A stretch of DNA of 64,000 nucleotides. Origin: Archivesica marissinica (taxonomy: Eukaryota > Mollusca > Bivalvia > Venerida > Vesicomyidae). Under the pieces are notes generated by a model. That model had not been told where the DNA came from. It ran no database searches and worked only from the letters and a program-made list of their open reading frames with translations. Location: contig CM026387.1 of NCBI GenBank assembly GCA_014843695.1, forward strand, positions 77,130,106-77,194,105, written 5' to 3'. The position numbers were made by a program, and so were the translations under genes. Below, piece after piece: positions 23,201-38,200 of the stretch; the stretch's first letter is position 1; every line of letters starts with the position of its first letter.

Positions 23201-26200
23201 GTCGAGATGCCTTATAGGCAAGTATGGACGGCATTATGATTTGCTATGCAGAGACTGAGAGCTGAACGATAAAGACTATGTTGGATTTATTTAGTGGGTA
23301 ATGCTGGTATTGTAATGTATGCAACATGATAAACTTTTAAAAATTGTGATGGTGGATTATCATTAGAAATTGATATTTCAATTTGTGATAGTGCAGTGCG
23401 TTCGCATAAGGGGTGAAAGACCCGTAGTTTGAGCCTCGCTGGAGCCGTTGCGCCCTTAGGCACGGCATTGAAATTCCACGTTGCCTCTTCTCTCTCCCTA
23501 GTGGCGATGGATTCCATCAGAAATGATATCTCGAGAGCGATTAATATAAGTAACTTATTACGCAATCGAGCTAAAATTAAATTTGTATAAAATAAGTTTG
23601 TATAAACTAAATTTACCTTTCATTCGAGTCTGCTAAGGCACTAAGCTGGTCTTGCCAAAGTATGTCGGAATCAGTCTTGTTGAAAAACAGCAATTTCACT
23701 TGCCTAAAAATAAACATTCAGCTAATGTCGCTAATATAGCTTCAGAGATATAGCAATTTGAAATAAGACATATGGTTTTACTGTATTGCTTTGCAATGTG
23801 AATTTATATTGGTTTAAACAGTATTTATTCCAATAAATTTACATGTATAACACAACAAATGTTACAAATTACATAAATTGTGAATGGTTTGGATTGGAAA
23901 ACAAGATTTCAGAAAACTTTATTAATTCCTCTCCAAAATTTATATTAATAAATTATTTTCCATAAACAATGTATTATTGTGATTTGGAAGAACTACAAGT
24001 ATTGATTTACAGGAAGTAACCATCTATTGTAGATTTTCAAACATTTTATTGTAAATCTTCAGGTAACTACTGTGTACTGGGTTTCGCATTTACATCAACA
24101 CTATTGAGTGCATAAGACATATATTTATGACACTGTACATGCTGCAGAATGGGATGTTTCCTCACGGACATAAATAAAACATATCAGTCAATATGAAACT
24201 AAAATTAGATAATTATGCGGAAGCAGTTTATTCCGTTTTTACATCGGTTTTCTTTCAGTTATTCAGGAGAATGACAATACAAGGAATCAAATTATACGCT
24301 TGGCGTATACATGGCTTATATCATACATGGCTTAGTGCATACATGGCTTAGTGCATACATGACTTTGTGTATACATGGCTTAGCATATACATGGCTTAGC
24401 ATATACATGGCTTAGTGCATACATGGCTTAGTGCATACATGACTTCGTGTATACATGGCTTAGCATATACATGGCTTAGTGCATACATGGCTTCATGTAT
24501 ACATGGCTTAGCATATACATGGCTTAGTGCATACATGGCTTAGTGCATACATGGCTTAGCATATACATGGCTTAGCATATACATGGCTTAGTGCATACAT
24601 GGCTTAGTGCATACATGGCTTAGTGCATACATGGCTTAGCATATACATGGCTTAGTGCATACATGGCTTAGTGCATACATGGTTTCATGTATACATGGCT
24701 TAACATATACATGGCTTAGTGCATACATGGTTTCATGTATACATGGCTTAGCATATACATGGCTTAGTGCATACATGGTTTCATGTATACATGGCTTAGC
24801 ATATACATGGCTTAGTGCATACATGGTTTAGCATATACATGGCTTAGCATATACATGGCTTAGTGCATACATGGCTTAGCACATACATGGCTTCGTGTAT
24901 AGATGGCTTAGCGTATACATGGCCTCATGTATACATGGCTTAGCATATACATGGCTTCGTGTATACATGGCTTAGCATATACATGGCTTCGTGTATAGAT
25001 GGCTTCGTGTATAGATGGCTTAGCGCATACATGGCTTAGCGTATACATGGCTTAGCATATACATGGCTTAGCATATACATGGCTTCGTGTATAGATGGTT
25101 TCGTGTATAGATGGCTTAGCATATACATGGCTTAGCGTATACATGGCTTAGCATATACATGGCTTAGCATATACATGGCTTCGTGTATAGATGGCTTCGT
25201 GTATAGATGGCTTAGCGTATACATGGCTTAGCGTATACATGTCTTAGCATATACATGGCTTAGCATATACATGGCTTAGCATATACATGGCTTAGCGTAT
25301 ACATGGCTTCACGTATACATGTCTTAGTGTATGATTGTGAAGTGTGAAGTTCACAATCACGGGGAAGTCACCAAATTATGAATTCTATGAAAGGTCTTTT
25401 GAAATAGGACTATCAGAGTTCCAGGAGATTTTCAAAGTTTTCATATACATGTAATAATAAGAGAAAAATGTCCACATTCCATTTAAAACCCAACATTGAT
25501 CACGCCTGGAACCATTTAAAACCCAACATTGATCACGCCTGAAACCATTTAAAACCCAACACTGATCACACCTGGAACCATTTAAAACCCAACATTGGTC
25601 ACGCCTGGAACCATTTAAAACCCAGCTTTGATCACGCCTGAAACCATTTAAAACCCAACTTTGATCACGCCTGAAACCATTTAAAACCCAACTTTGATCA
25701 CGCCTGAAACCATTTAAAACCCAGCTTTGATCACGCCTGAAACCATTTAAAATCCAGCTTTGATCACGGCTGAAAACATTTAAAACCCAACTTTGATCAC
25801 GCCTGAAACCATTTAAAACCCAACATTGATCACACCTGGAACCATTTAAAACCCAACTTTGATCACGCCTGAAACCATTTAAAACCCAACTTTGATCACG
25901 CCTGAAACCATTTAAAACCCAGCTTTGATCACGCCTGAAACCATTTAAAACCCAACTTTGATCACGCCTGAAACCATTTAAAACCCAACTTTGATCACGG
26001 CTGAAAACATTTAAAACCTAACATTGATCACGCCTGGAACCATTTAAAACCCAACATTGATCACGCCTGGAACCATTTAAAACCCAACATTGATCACGCC
26101 TGGAACCAGTCAATCTACAGCATAATCAGAGTATGCACTGTACACTGTAGTTGCACCTCTTAATTCTCTCAAGCAAGACTTTGGATAGCTGTCTCCCAGT

Positions 26201-29200
26201 GTTTATGAACTTAATGATCTGTCGAGACAACATTTAGATTTATACGCCTTGCTTCTCATTGCACTTTGATTAAATGTTTATTCCTAATTGTTGCTAAATC
26301 ATGAGATGATAACTAACTGTTTAGAGCTGGTGTCCTGTACAACAGATTTGTATATAAGCCTGACCATAGGTGTAAACCCTGTTCCAGCAGCAAACATAAC
26401 CAGATGTGTACACGATTGTAACCGCGATTCGTCAAAATTCCCTTCATGGCTGCTCACTGAGATAACATCACCTGCAACAACAGGCATATAATTAACACTA
26501 CTCATACATCGAGGAACGGACGAATAAAACCATCAACTGATACAGGAAGCACATATGGACAGTTTGTAATCACATATAATGGAATACAGGAGCACATGTA
26601 TGATAAACAAGAGTTTACTGGAGTATGATAAACAATGACAGAATACAGGAGTATGATAAACAACCAGGGTGTACAGGAGTATGATAAACAATGAGGGTGT
26701 ACATGAGTATGACAAACAATGAGGGTATACAGGAGTATGATAAACAATGAGGGTGTACAGGAGTATGATAAACAATGAGGGTTTACAGGAGTATGATAAA
26801 CAATGAGGGTGTATGGGAGTATGATAAACAATGAGGGTGTACAGGAGTATGATAAACCATGAGGGTGTACGGGAGTATGATAAACAACGAGGGTGTACAG
26901 GAGTATGATAAACAATGAGGGTGTACAGGAGTATGATAAACAATGAGGGTGTACAGGAGAATGATAAACCACGAGGGTGTACAGGAGTATGATAAACAAG
27001 GGTGTACAGGAGGAGTATGATAAACAATGAGGGTGTACAGGAGTATGATAAACAATGAGGGTGTACAAGAGTATGATAAACAATGAGGGTGTACAGGAGT
27101 ATGATAAACAATGAGGGTGTACAGGAGTATGATAAACAATGAGGGTGTACAGGAGTATGATAAACAATGATGGTGTACAGGAGTATGATAAACAATGAGG
27201 GTGTACAAGAGTATGATAAACAATGAGGGTGTACAGGAGTATGATAAACAATGAGGGTGTACAGGTGTATGATAAACAACAAGGGTGTACAGGAGTATGA
27301 TAAACAATGAGGGTGTACAGGAGTATGATAAACAACGAGGGTGTACAGGAGTATGTTAAACAAGAAAGTATGTGAATACAATCAATATATTTTTCATTTA
27401 TTTGAGTTTGTTCAACGTCGATACCGGTGCACCAACCTCCGTAAGAAACAGCCAACATTTTCACATAAAGAGACACGGTCTGAGCGGGTCTCGAACCCGT
27501 GACCATCAGTGATGATAGGTTACAGCTGTATGCAAGTCAGTGACATTAACCACTCGGCCATGGAGGGGGTCTCGCATCTATTGCTGTTTGTATACTATTA
27601 TATATTTCTCATCCGATTACCAGGGCTTCTAAAAACGCCGGTCTCCCGGTCCAGGACAGAATTTTAAACTAGCGGGACCGGTTGTAGCAACCAAAACGTC
27701 ATTAAAATCAGTTCAGAAAATTGTTGAAAAAGCCAAGAAATCGGTTAAATATATTTTTCTAACAAACCTAAGTTGGTAAATATAATTTCTCGATAAGGTG
27801 TACTGGTTCATGTTGATTGCCCCTATTGTACGATAATCAATACATTAATCCGAGACAGATGTTTTCCCCCCGAGGCACTAAATTGTCAAACCATGATTTA
27901 TATATGGGAAGTAACCACTACAGAGCTTTTAAAATTACAACAGGTGCGTGTCTAAAAATAGATATGGAATTTCCGTGTTTTGTTTCTAGAAAGTGGATTT
28001 TGCAACACAGTGCGCGCACTAAGTTGATGTCATAGGCAGCCGATTGCATAGATACACCCATAGATACATGTACGCTGTCAACCCGTACCCTAGTCAACTC
28101 GACCATCGGCCTCATCTTAGACCTTAGTATCCCTGCCGTTGTACACGGTGATTTTCGATTTTAATGAACGATTTCAGCCTGGACCGATTTGGTTTAGAAA
28201 ATTTTAGAAGCCCTGCCGATTACATATGTAAACTGAAAAAATTAATCTTAATTTAAATATTACAGTGATTAACATCAGCTGGTTTACAGTAGCACACAAA
28301 TCATGTGTTCTAATGTTATATTATATTTGAAGCTACGTACCAGATTGTGTGTTCTAATGCTATATTATATTTGAAGCTACGTACCAGATTGTGTGTTCTA
28401 ATGTTATATTATATTTGAAGCTACATACCAGATTGTGTGTTCTAATGCTATATTATATTTGAAGCTACGTACCAGATTGTGTGTTCTAATGTTATATTAT
28501 ATTTGAAGCTACATACCAGATTGTGTGTTCTAATGCTATATTATATTTGAAGCTACGTACCAGATTGTGTGTTCTAATGCTATATTATATTTGAAGCTAC
28601 GTACCAGATTGTGTGTTCTAATGCTATATTATATTTGAAGCTACGTACCAGATTGTGTGTTCTAATGCTATATTATATTTGAAGCTACGTACCAGATTGT
28701 GTGTTCTAATGTTATATTATATTTGAAGCTACATACCAGATTGTGTGTTCTAATGCTATATTATATTTGAAGCTACGTACCAGATTGTGTGTTCTAATGC
28801 TATATTATATTTGAAGCTACGTACCAGATTGTGTGTTCTAATGCTATATTATATTTGAAGCTACGTACCAGATTGTGTGTTCTAATGCTATATTATATTT
28901 GAAGCTACGTACCAGATTGTGTGTTCTAATGCTATATTATATTTGAAGCTACGTACCAGATTGTGTGTTCTAATGCTATATTATATTTGAAGCTACGTAC
29001 CAGATTGTGTGTTCTAATGCTATATTATATTTGAAGCTACGTACCAGATTTCAATGTGGCCAGCCAGGGGGTTATTGCTCCATCTTTGTATATTTTGATC
29101 ATGAGGTATATAACTGTTCCCTTGTCCAGCCGACTGTTCTGATTCTCTGCTTGGATTGAAGGCAGAACGGCCGTGTAGCTACGTACAATTTCCATACCTG

Positions 29201-32200
29201 ATCATAATATATATATACATAAAATACCTACAGAAGTCAAATACATCTACCAAACTCTACACCTAAACAATACTTCCACCAAACTCTACACCTAAACAAT
29301 ACTTCCACCAAACTCTACACCTAAACAATACCTCTACCAAACTCTACATCTAAACAATACTTCCACCAAACTCTTCACCTAAACAATACTTCCACCAAAC
29401 TCTACATCTAAACAATACTTCCACCAAACTCTACACCTAAACAATACTTCCACCAAACTCTACCCCTAAACAATACTTCTACCAAACTATACACCTAAAC
29501 AATACTTCTACCAAACTATACACCTAAACAATACTTCTACCAAACTCTACCCCTAAACAATACTTCTACCAAACTATACACCTAAACAATACTTCCACCA
29601 AACTCTACATCTAAACAATACTTCCACCAAACTATACACCTAAACAATACTTCCACCAAACTATACACCTAAACAATACTTCCACCAAACTCTACATCTA
29701 AACAATACTTCCACCAAACTCTTCACCTAAACAATACTTCTACCAAACTCTACACCTAAACAATACTTCTACCAAACTCTACACCTAAACAATACTTCTA
29801 CCAAACTCTAACCCTAAACAATAATTCCACCAAACTCTACACCTAAACAATACTTCCACCAAACTCTACACCTAAACAATACTTCCACCAAACTCTACAC
29901 CTAAACAATACTTCTACCAAACTCTACACCTAAACAATACTTCCACCAAACTCTACACCTAAACAATACTTCCACCAAACTCTACACCTAAACAATACTT
30001 CCACCAAACTCTACACCTAAACAATACTTCCACCAAACTCTTCACCTAAACAATACTTCCACCAAACTCTACACCTAAACAATACTTCCACCAAACTCTA
30101 CACCTAAACAATACTTCTACCAAACTCTACACCTAAACAATACTTCCACCAAACTCTACCGCTAAACAATACTTCAGCCTGGATGGGGTCATCGTACTCA
30201 CGCCGATATCACATAGCAACACGACAAAGGGCAAATAAGGGTCAAATAATTATATCTCCTGAACTAATAAATGTGGAAGTCGTGATAGCGTTTCAAGTGC
30301 AAAAGGCCCGGAGTTTGAGCCCTGTTGGAGCCATTACGATTGTAGCCTTAGGCAAGGCATTTAAATTCCACGTTGCGGAGAGTTATTAATATAAATTGTA
30401 AGAACTTGTTTCGCAATCGTGCTCAAATAAATTTGTATAAAAAAGGAAAATGCTGCCTAGTCAGTTTCCAATAATCACACACGACAAAGGGCAAATAAGG
30501 GTCATCTGCTGAACTAAATTTAAAATATCAAGTAAGTCAGACATGGGTAAGAGCCCTCTTACTTCGTTATGCTACAATTACGTGAAGAAAAGTACATGTT
30601 AGTTAGTACCTTCTATAGAATGTTTTATATGTACATGATATCCGGTGGGCATTTTCATCCGACATCCTCTAGGTAGACAGATTGTATAGAGGTTTGTATC
30701 CCTGGTGAGAGACTCTATGTTTTCTATAGTGCAGTCTCTGAAAGCTGGATCTACAAGCAAGACGTATATAGCATCTCAATATCAGGTCATATATCTCGCT
30801 AACATTTCTATTACATATAACAGGAATTTGGATACGGTTTAATTATACAATGTCATTACATCACTAATCTGAAACACATAATACAGTTGTATAAACTTGA
30901 AAATAGTTTCAAGTTCTTGCTCAGATATTTCTAACTCTAAAATCCAAGTGTTATACCGTAAATTCAAATGTTAATATATGTACCCAATCACTAATGTAGG
31001 GAAATTGTATACCTTTCACGTGCAATATAAATTATTCACAAGACTGGAAATTACATACCCGTTGTCTGTAGCATAAATTGCTGTCTTTTAGTTTAAGCAT
31101 TATTTATTTCAGTATTTCCACATTTAGTCAAGAAATGTACATTTTACATATAATTTAACAACAGTAGACTGAAACAGTATATGTGTACCTACGATCTTTA
31201 CCATTACATTATCTAATATAAAAATACAGTGTCCTAATTTCTTCATATATCTTCCCATACGTAATCGCTGTACATCTGATATGCATTTTTTCCCCCCAAA
31301 TAAAAACACAATATTTCACTTTAAAGTGACATTACATCGCAAAAAGCAATAAAATGTATTTTTTCATGTATAAATGCATTGCTACCGTACTACAAATTCT
31401 TGTGAATACATCCGAACACTAACATTGAATCAATAAAAAGTGTTTTTGTGGTGTACAAACTTTCAAAATTGAAAGTAGGATTTCATATAACGGTCATCCA
31501 TGCTCCTGAATTGACATTTTGTCATCAGAGTCAATATTAAATGCAAGATACTGTCGTTTATAGATAATTTAAATAAGATTATTCTACAAATAAATATACA
31601 TAGGCAAAAATGTGAGATATAACGGTAAATCTGTTCCTTAAATCGTTTTAATCAGGATACACGAGTTGTATTACACATGGATGTCGACCCTATTTACATT
31701 ACTTTATTAGGTCAACAAACCGCATATATGCCATTTGTTTAACAGTTGAAATAGTTTTTGAGGCAAATATTTGGGGGGAAATTATACCATATAATAGGAA
31801 AATACATTCTGTAGAAATTTGCGTTTTCACTTATGTAGTGTCGCTTTAAGAGTTCTCAACTACATTCTACTTACTATAATTTTTATCTGGTATATACAGG
31901 CCATGTTTATCCAGGTGCTTTCCTATACCCGCCCACTGTACATCTGGTTCAGATTTCTCAAACACTATTTCAACTTTTCCACTGTCTCCAGATATGTTCA
32001 CTGAAAGCATAAAGTGCAATGTGTGTGTACATTATTTAGACTGAAGTCAGGTTTCAAACATGCGTCGCCATGGAGACGTCACCTATCACTTACAACTCCA
32101 CCCACTCTACAACTGCTACAACCCCAACAGTATCCTTCATATGCACTGGGAAAAGGATATTCCACCCTTGTGGTCCGAATATGTCATCAGAAACTTGGTT

Positions 32201-35200
32201 CGAAACTAGCAGAGTTTCTCACAACATATTCTGACGAGGGTGGAATATCATTGTTCCACACAAGTGCATACTGATGGATACTTTTCTTTGCATTCCTACT
32301 GTCCAGGACACACATTTTATTGCCACTTAGGTTAATCTTTGAATCTGAGTGGAAAATTTCAACTTTCTTCCTGCTGTACAAATCTTTTTTCCATTGAATC
32401 AGATGTCAGGGATCATTCTAGAGGGCGATGTGGGCGAAATTAGGGAGCCTGACTTCGCCCTCTGGGGGCCCCACTTCTCCCTAAAAAAAAAAGTAGTCAC
32501 TGGCCCATTATAAAGCACTCCTTCTATTCAAATGTTGTATTTAATGGTTGTAGTGTGCATTTTAACCCTAGAAGTATATTAAAGAACACCATTTAAGGAA
32601 GCGATCACGCGCTTTCTCACTTCTCCCAAAAATTCTGACCTAGAATGAACCCTGGAAGTGCTCACAAATGAATGTAAACAAGTTTTTTCCTGATGTGGGA
32701 CGAGGATATATCACCGAGTATGTACTGGTGTGGGACAAGGATATACCACTGATTATGTACTGGTGTGGGACAAGGATATACCACTGAGTATGTACTGGTG
32801 TGGGACAAGGATATACCACCGAGTATGTAGCCTACTGGTGTGGGACAAGGATATACCACCGAGTATGTACTGGTGTGGGACAAGGATATACCACCGAGTA
32901 TGTACTGGTGTGGGACAAGGATATACCACCGAGTATGTACTGGTGTGGGACAAGGATATACCACCGAGTATGTACCGGTGTGGTACAAGGATATACCACC
33001 GAGTATGTACTGGTGTGGGACAAGGATATACCACCGAGTATGTACCGGTGTGGTACAAGGATATACCACCGAGTATGTACTGGTGTGGTACAAGGATATA
33101 CCACCGAGTGGTCAGAATATGTCGAGTTTCTGACCACATATTCTGACCACAAGCGCTTTACAATTTTGGGCAATGATAAGCATTACATTTAATCCTGGCA
33201 TAGCGAGTGGAGAGGTCACCAATGTCGAGGCTGGTTCATGTATGACATATATTTCCGAACATACTATTTCCAGTATTGGTGGCAACATTTCTACTATAGG
33301 TGATAAGCAGTATAGTATAGAGAGGAGGCTTACATACCATTGTAACTATCTGTAACTCCTTTCTCAAGATCTGTAAAAATAAAATATATATGGAGAACAT
33401 TTTAGTGATATTAAACTACAGGGCTTGACACTAACAGTGGTCCGATAGCCTGAGGCTACCTAATTTACCTAGTGATCACACAGGTTTCCCATTAGGCCAA
33501 CCCGAAATTGTCGGGATAAATTTTACAAAATCACATAAATTAAAGATCCGTATGAGGACTAAATGAGACTACCTAGATTTGGTAAGGACCACATTATTTC
33601 CAAAGATGGCTACCTCTTAAAAGGGTTAGTGTCGAACCCTGAACTAGGCAGCGTTGATGACTCAGGGTTGCCAACCCGAGTCGTAGGCTCCTAGCTGGAC
33701 ATGATTTCAATAAGTAATTGAATTAAATTATATAAGCAGAATTGTATTTATGAGGTAAAACTCTTTAACTAAAGATATAGTTTCACTTTGGATAAATTTG
33801 AACCAATTTTGAACAAAAATACAATTTTTTTAAATTTGACTTACTGACCTAGATACTGGACGGAAATGGCTGATTATGGACAAGAACGAAGGATTCATTA
33901 ACCCATTCAACACCAAGTAACTGACATGGACTGGTCCATGATATTCTTAAACCAATAAATGAATCAGAAAATCACATTTGGACAAGTTCATTTATCAAAA
34001 TGGGTAATTATGTCTAAAAATAGTAATATTACTGGCAAAAAGTGCAGATCCTGATGAGACGGCTCGTCACGAGCCGGCTCATCTGGATCTACACTTTTTG
34101 TAAGCCTATTTAGAGGTCTGTGGTGTTGAAAGGGTTAAAATGTTACTTGTCGAAGTTTGAATAGAATTCAAAATGACAATATTTGCAAGGCTTTCTTCAA
34201 CCTAGCGACATAGCTTTTTACTTGCATGAATTTGTGATATAATGTGAACAATTTTCATTAACTGGCATAGAGACATTTATCAAGCCAGCAAAATACAACA
34301 AGGTGTCCTTCCAATCTCTTGTTTTCACAACCTGTATCATAAAACACCACTAATCCACCGAATGGTAAGACAGACACGTCCAAATTTGTTCCAGAACATA
34401 ACCGTCACAAATTTGTTCCAGAACATAACCGTCACAAATTTGTTCCAGAACATAACCGTCACAAATTTGTTCCAGAACATAACCGTCACAAATTTGTTCC
34501 AGAACATAACCGTCACAAATTTGTTCCAGAACATAACCGTCACAAAATTGTTCCAGAACATAACCGTCACAAATTTGTTCCAGAACATAACCGTCACAAA
34601 ATTGTTCTAGAACATAACCGTCACAAATTTGTTCCAGAACATAACCGTCACAAATTTGTTCCAGAACATAACCGTCACAAAATTGTTCCAGAACATAACC
34701 GTCACAAATTTGTTCCAGAACATAACCGTCACAAAATTGTTCTAGAACATAACCGTCACAAATTTGTTCCAGAACATAACCGTCACAAATTTGTTCCAGA
34801 ACATAACCGTCACAAAATTGTTCCAGAACATAACCGTCACAAATTTGTTCTCTTGTGATATTTGTCGTTCGTTCAAGTCATCAGTTGTTTTTTAAATCAC
34901 AATAGATTGATAAAAGATTAGTTAGTGGGTCTATTTTTCAGACAAAAATGACCAATTAGAAAAGATAATGAGATCATTAACCAAAATACAACTTTGACCC
35001 AGTTTGAACAAATGCAATCAAAGTGGAAGTCGTGATAGCGCAGTGGATGCGCATTCACTTCAGGTGCGAAAGGTCCGGAGTTCGAGCCCCGCTGGAGCCG
35101 TTACAATTGTGCCCTTATGCAAGGCACTTAATTTCTACATTACCTCTTCTCTCTCCTTCATGGCAATGGATTCCATCAGGAATGAGATCTCGAGAGTGAT

Positions 35201-38200
35201 TAATATATAAGTTTAAAAAACTTGTTTGTTGTTAAAAAAATTAAAGTGATTATTTAAATGAACATAGATCAGTGCGTAGACATGGAACTTACCCAAATGA
35301 ACATAGAAGACAGAGTGTTTTATATGCATGGTGATAAGGAGTGAGCAATCGTCCCTATCTATGATGATTAACTCATCTCTCATGTCTGGCCACTTTGTGT
35401 ATACCACCACCGAAGCTGTCTTATTGCTTTGATACCAATCAAATCTGTAAATTGATATGTGCATAATATGCATTGTACAAACTGTATTGGGAAATAAATT
35501 AGCACTTTAAACACAATCTGTAACAATATTGATATTTCTTTTATGCTTTCCAATGAATGATAGACTTTTCTCAGTGAAAGAAAACTCACATCTTACACCG
35601 CTTTGAAACTGTGAAATATGGCATTTTCTCTGCCACCGGTTGCGTATCGTATTCCTGCGCAGCTAGATGTATAGAGGATATTTGTTTGTTTTGAGTGAAT
35701 ATGGAATATATCTCACTGAGAAGCGAGAATATTTCAAATATGAAAATTTTCTCACTTCGAGGTGAGATATATTCCATATTCACTCAAAACAAACACATTT
35801 TCTTTTTATTTTATGCTAATTGGTGAAAAACAAACACAAAATGAAGAAATTAAAATAGCTGGCCACCGTGTTTTTGCGCGGATGAATACATTGACGACTA
35901 TACGTCGTGAGTCGATACACAAATATGCCGCTAAGGGTGCAACGATACGATACCTATCACGATTTTTGGGTCACGATACATATCGCGATATGGTTTTATG
36001 GAACCAAAGGGGGAAATATAGAAAATAGTTAAACTTTTCAAGTACATTTACTAATTAAAGCAAATGATTAACTGTAAAACAAGCAGTTATATAAACAATA
36101 TAAACAATGCCTAGCCTACGCTCAGCCTATTAAACTGTTCCAACAGAAACATTTCCTGGGTTTAAAGTTTCATATTTTTCTTTAGAAAAAGCGAAGTATC
36201 CACATTCTGTGGTAACAAAGCAGACCGCTGGGCAGTTACAATGTCTTCTGCTGTTGAGAACACGCTTTCTGGCCACATTCGGATACGTCGATGTTCGGAT
36301 GATGACGCTTCATGTGCGTAGTCATGTTGGTCATGTTAACTGTTTTATATGACACGTCCGTGAAACAATGGAGGCAAGTGGTTGTTTCTTTCACCGTTGT
36401 TTTTACGCCGTCAACTATATTAAATGCGCCCATATTTTTTATTTGAAAGTTGCCGGTGGTGATTGTAATTCAGCCATGTTTGTTTTGTTTGTAAGAGTAG
36501 TCTCCCTTCCGTTGGAGTCGGGAATAATTGCCGTACCGTAGCGGGCATGCAGCGTATCGAACCGTGGCCCTAGTACCGCGATAAACCGTCCCACGGTATA
36601 TCGTTGCACCCTTATATGCCGCCATCTTGAATTTAAAGTTGAATCGAGGAAAAATACATGAAAACATTTATTGGATTTATTGTTACAATTTGCAGTGGCA
36701 AACTTCGAGACATTGTCAGTTGTATTTCGCTTTGTTTCATAACAAAAACAATAATACAGGTAAATAGTGTCATTGAAGCCAGGTAAACGGTGAAAATTAA
36801 ATAACACATGTCTAAGCATTTAAAGGGAGAGTAATAGTGCAAGAATAGTGTATTGGGAAGGGAGATAATAAAAAAGTAGTCCGGCAAAATACAGTGAGTG
36901 ATATGGATTATATCTCACTGATAGAACACTGTATTTCATCAATTAGCATAAAATAAAATTTTGTATTGTAGCTATTTTCTGACTATCATGAACAGTTAAT
37001 TATTAAGGAATATATACTCAAACACTTCCTATCGAGTACTCAAACACTTCCTATCGAGTACTCAAACACTTCCTGTCAGGTACTCGATTATTCAAACACT
37101 TCCTATCAGGTACTCGAGTACTCAAACACTTCCTATCGAGTACTCAGACACTTCCTATCAGGTACTCGAGTATTCAAACACTTCCTATCAAGTACTCAAA
37201 CACTTCCTATCAAGTACTCAAACACTTCCTATCAAGTACTCAAACACTTCCTATCAAGTACTCGAGTATTCAAACACTTCTTATCCAGTACTCGAGTATT
37301 CAAACACTTCCTATCAGGTACTCGAGTATTCAAACACTTCTTATCCAGTACTCGAGTATTCAAACACTTCCTATCAGGTACTCGAGTATTCAAACACTTC
37401 TTATCCAGTACTCGAGTATTCAAACACTTCTTATCAGGTACTCGAGTATTCAAACACTTCCTATCGAGTACTCAAACACTTCCTATCAAGTACTCAAACA
37501 CTTCCTATCAAGTACTCAAACACTTCCTATCAAGTACTCAAACACTTCCTATCAAGTACTCAAACACTTCCTATCAAGTACTCAAACACTTCCTATCAAG
37601 TACTCGAGTATTCAAACACTTCTTATCAGGTACTCGAGTATTCAAACACTTCTTATCCAGTACTCGAGTATTCAAACACTTCTTATCCAGTACTCGAGTA
37701 TTCAAACACTTCCTATCAGGTACTCGAGTATTCAAACACTTCCTATCAGGTACTCGAGTCCTCAAACACTTCCTATCGAGTACTCAAACACTTCCTATCG
37801 AGTACTCAAACACTTCCTATCGAGTACTCAAACACGTCCTATCGAGTACTCAAACACTTCCTATCGAGTACTCGAGTATTCAAACACTTCCTATCAATTA
37901 CTCGAGTATTCAAACACATCATATCAGGTACTCGAGTACTCAAACACTTCCTATCGAGTACTCGAGTATTCAAACACTTCCTATCAGGTACTAGAGTACT
38001 CAAACACTTCCTATCGAGTACTCAAGCACTTGCTATCGAGTAATGTAATAATGCATTAATGTTTGCCATAATTATTTCAACATGTGGATAACTGTCCCCT
38101 GTCCCAGATTATAATACCTACTGTTTATTGAAAGGAACAATTGGCGATGATTTAAGTCTAATGACACACACGTGCAAACTCTTAAGCTTTTATTCAGCAA

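Noticed and set aside
26502..27506. 334-residue minus frame rich in Tyr, His, Pro and Ser
   Set aside because: It is the 28-bp minisatellite read in a stop-free frame. Two other frames over the same DNA are equally open.
27500..27575. A tRNA gene on the minus strand (GGCCGAGTGG and GGTTCGAGACC)
   Set aside because: Promoter boxes are present but the sequence continues into a SINE body and I could not support a full cloverleaf. Treated as a SINE head. The same applies to 35030, 38225, 49270 and 51920.
32014..32381. Short frames on both strands near the inverted repeat
   Set aside because: They overlap a palindrome and the start of a MITE and have no splice or domain support. The real coding exon is next door at 31875-32000.
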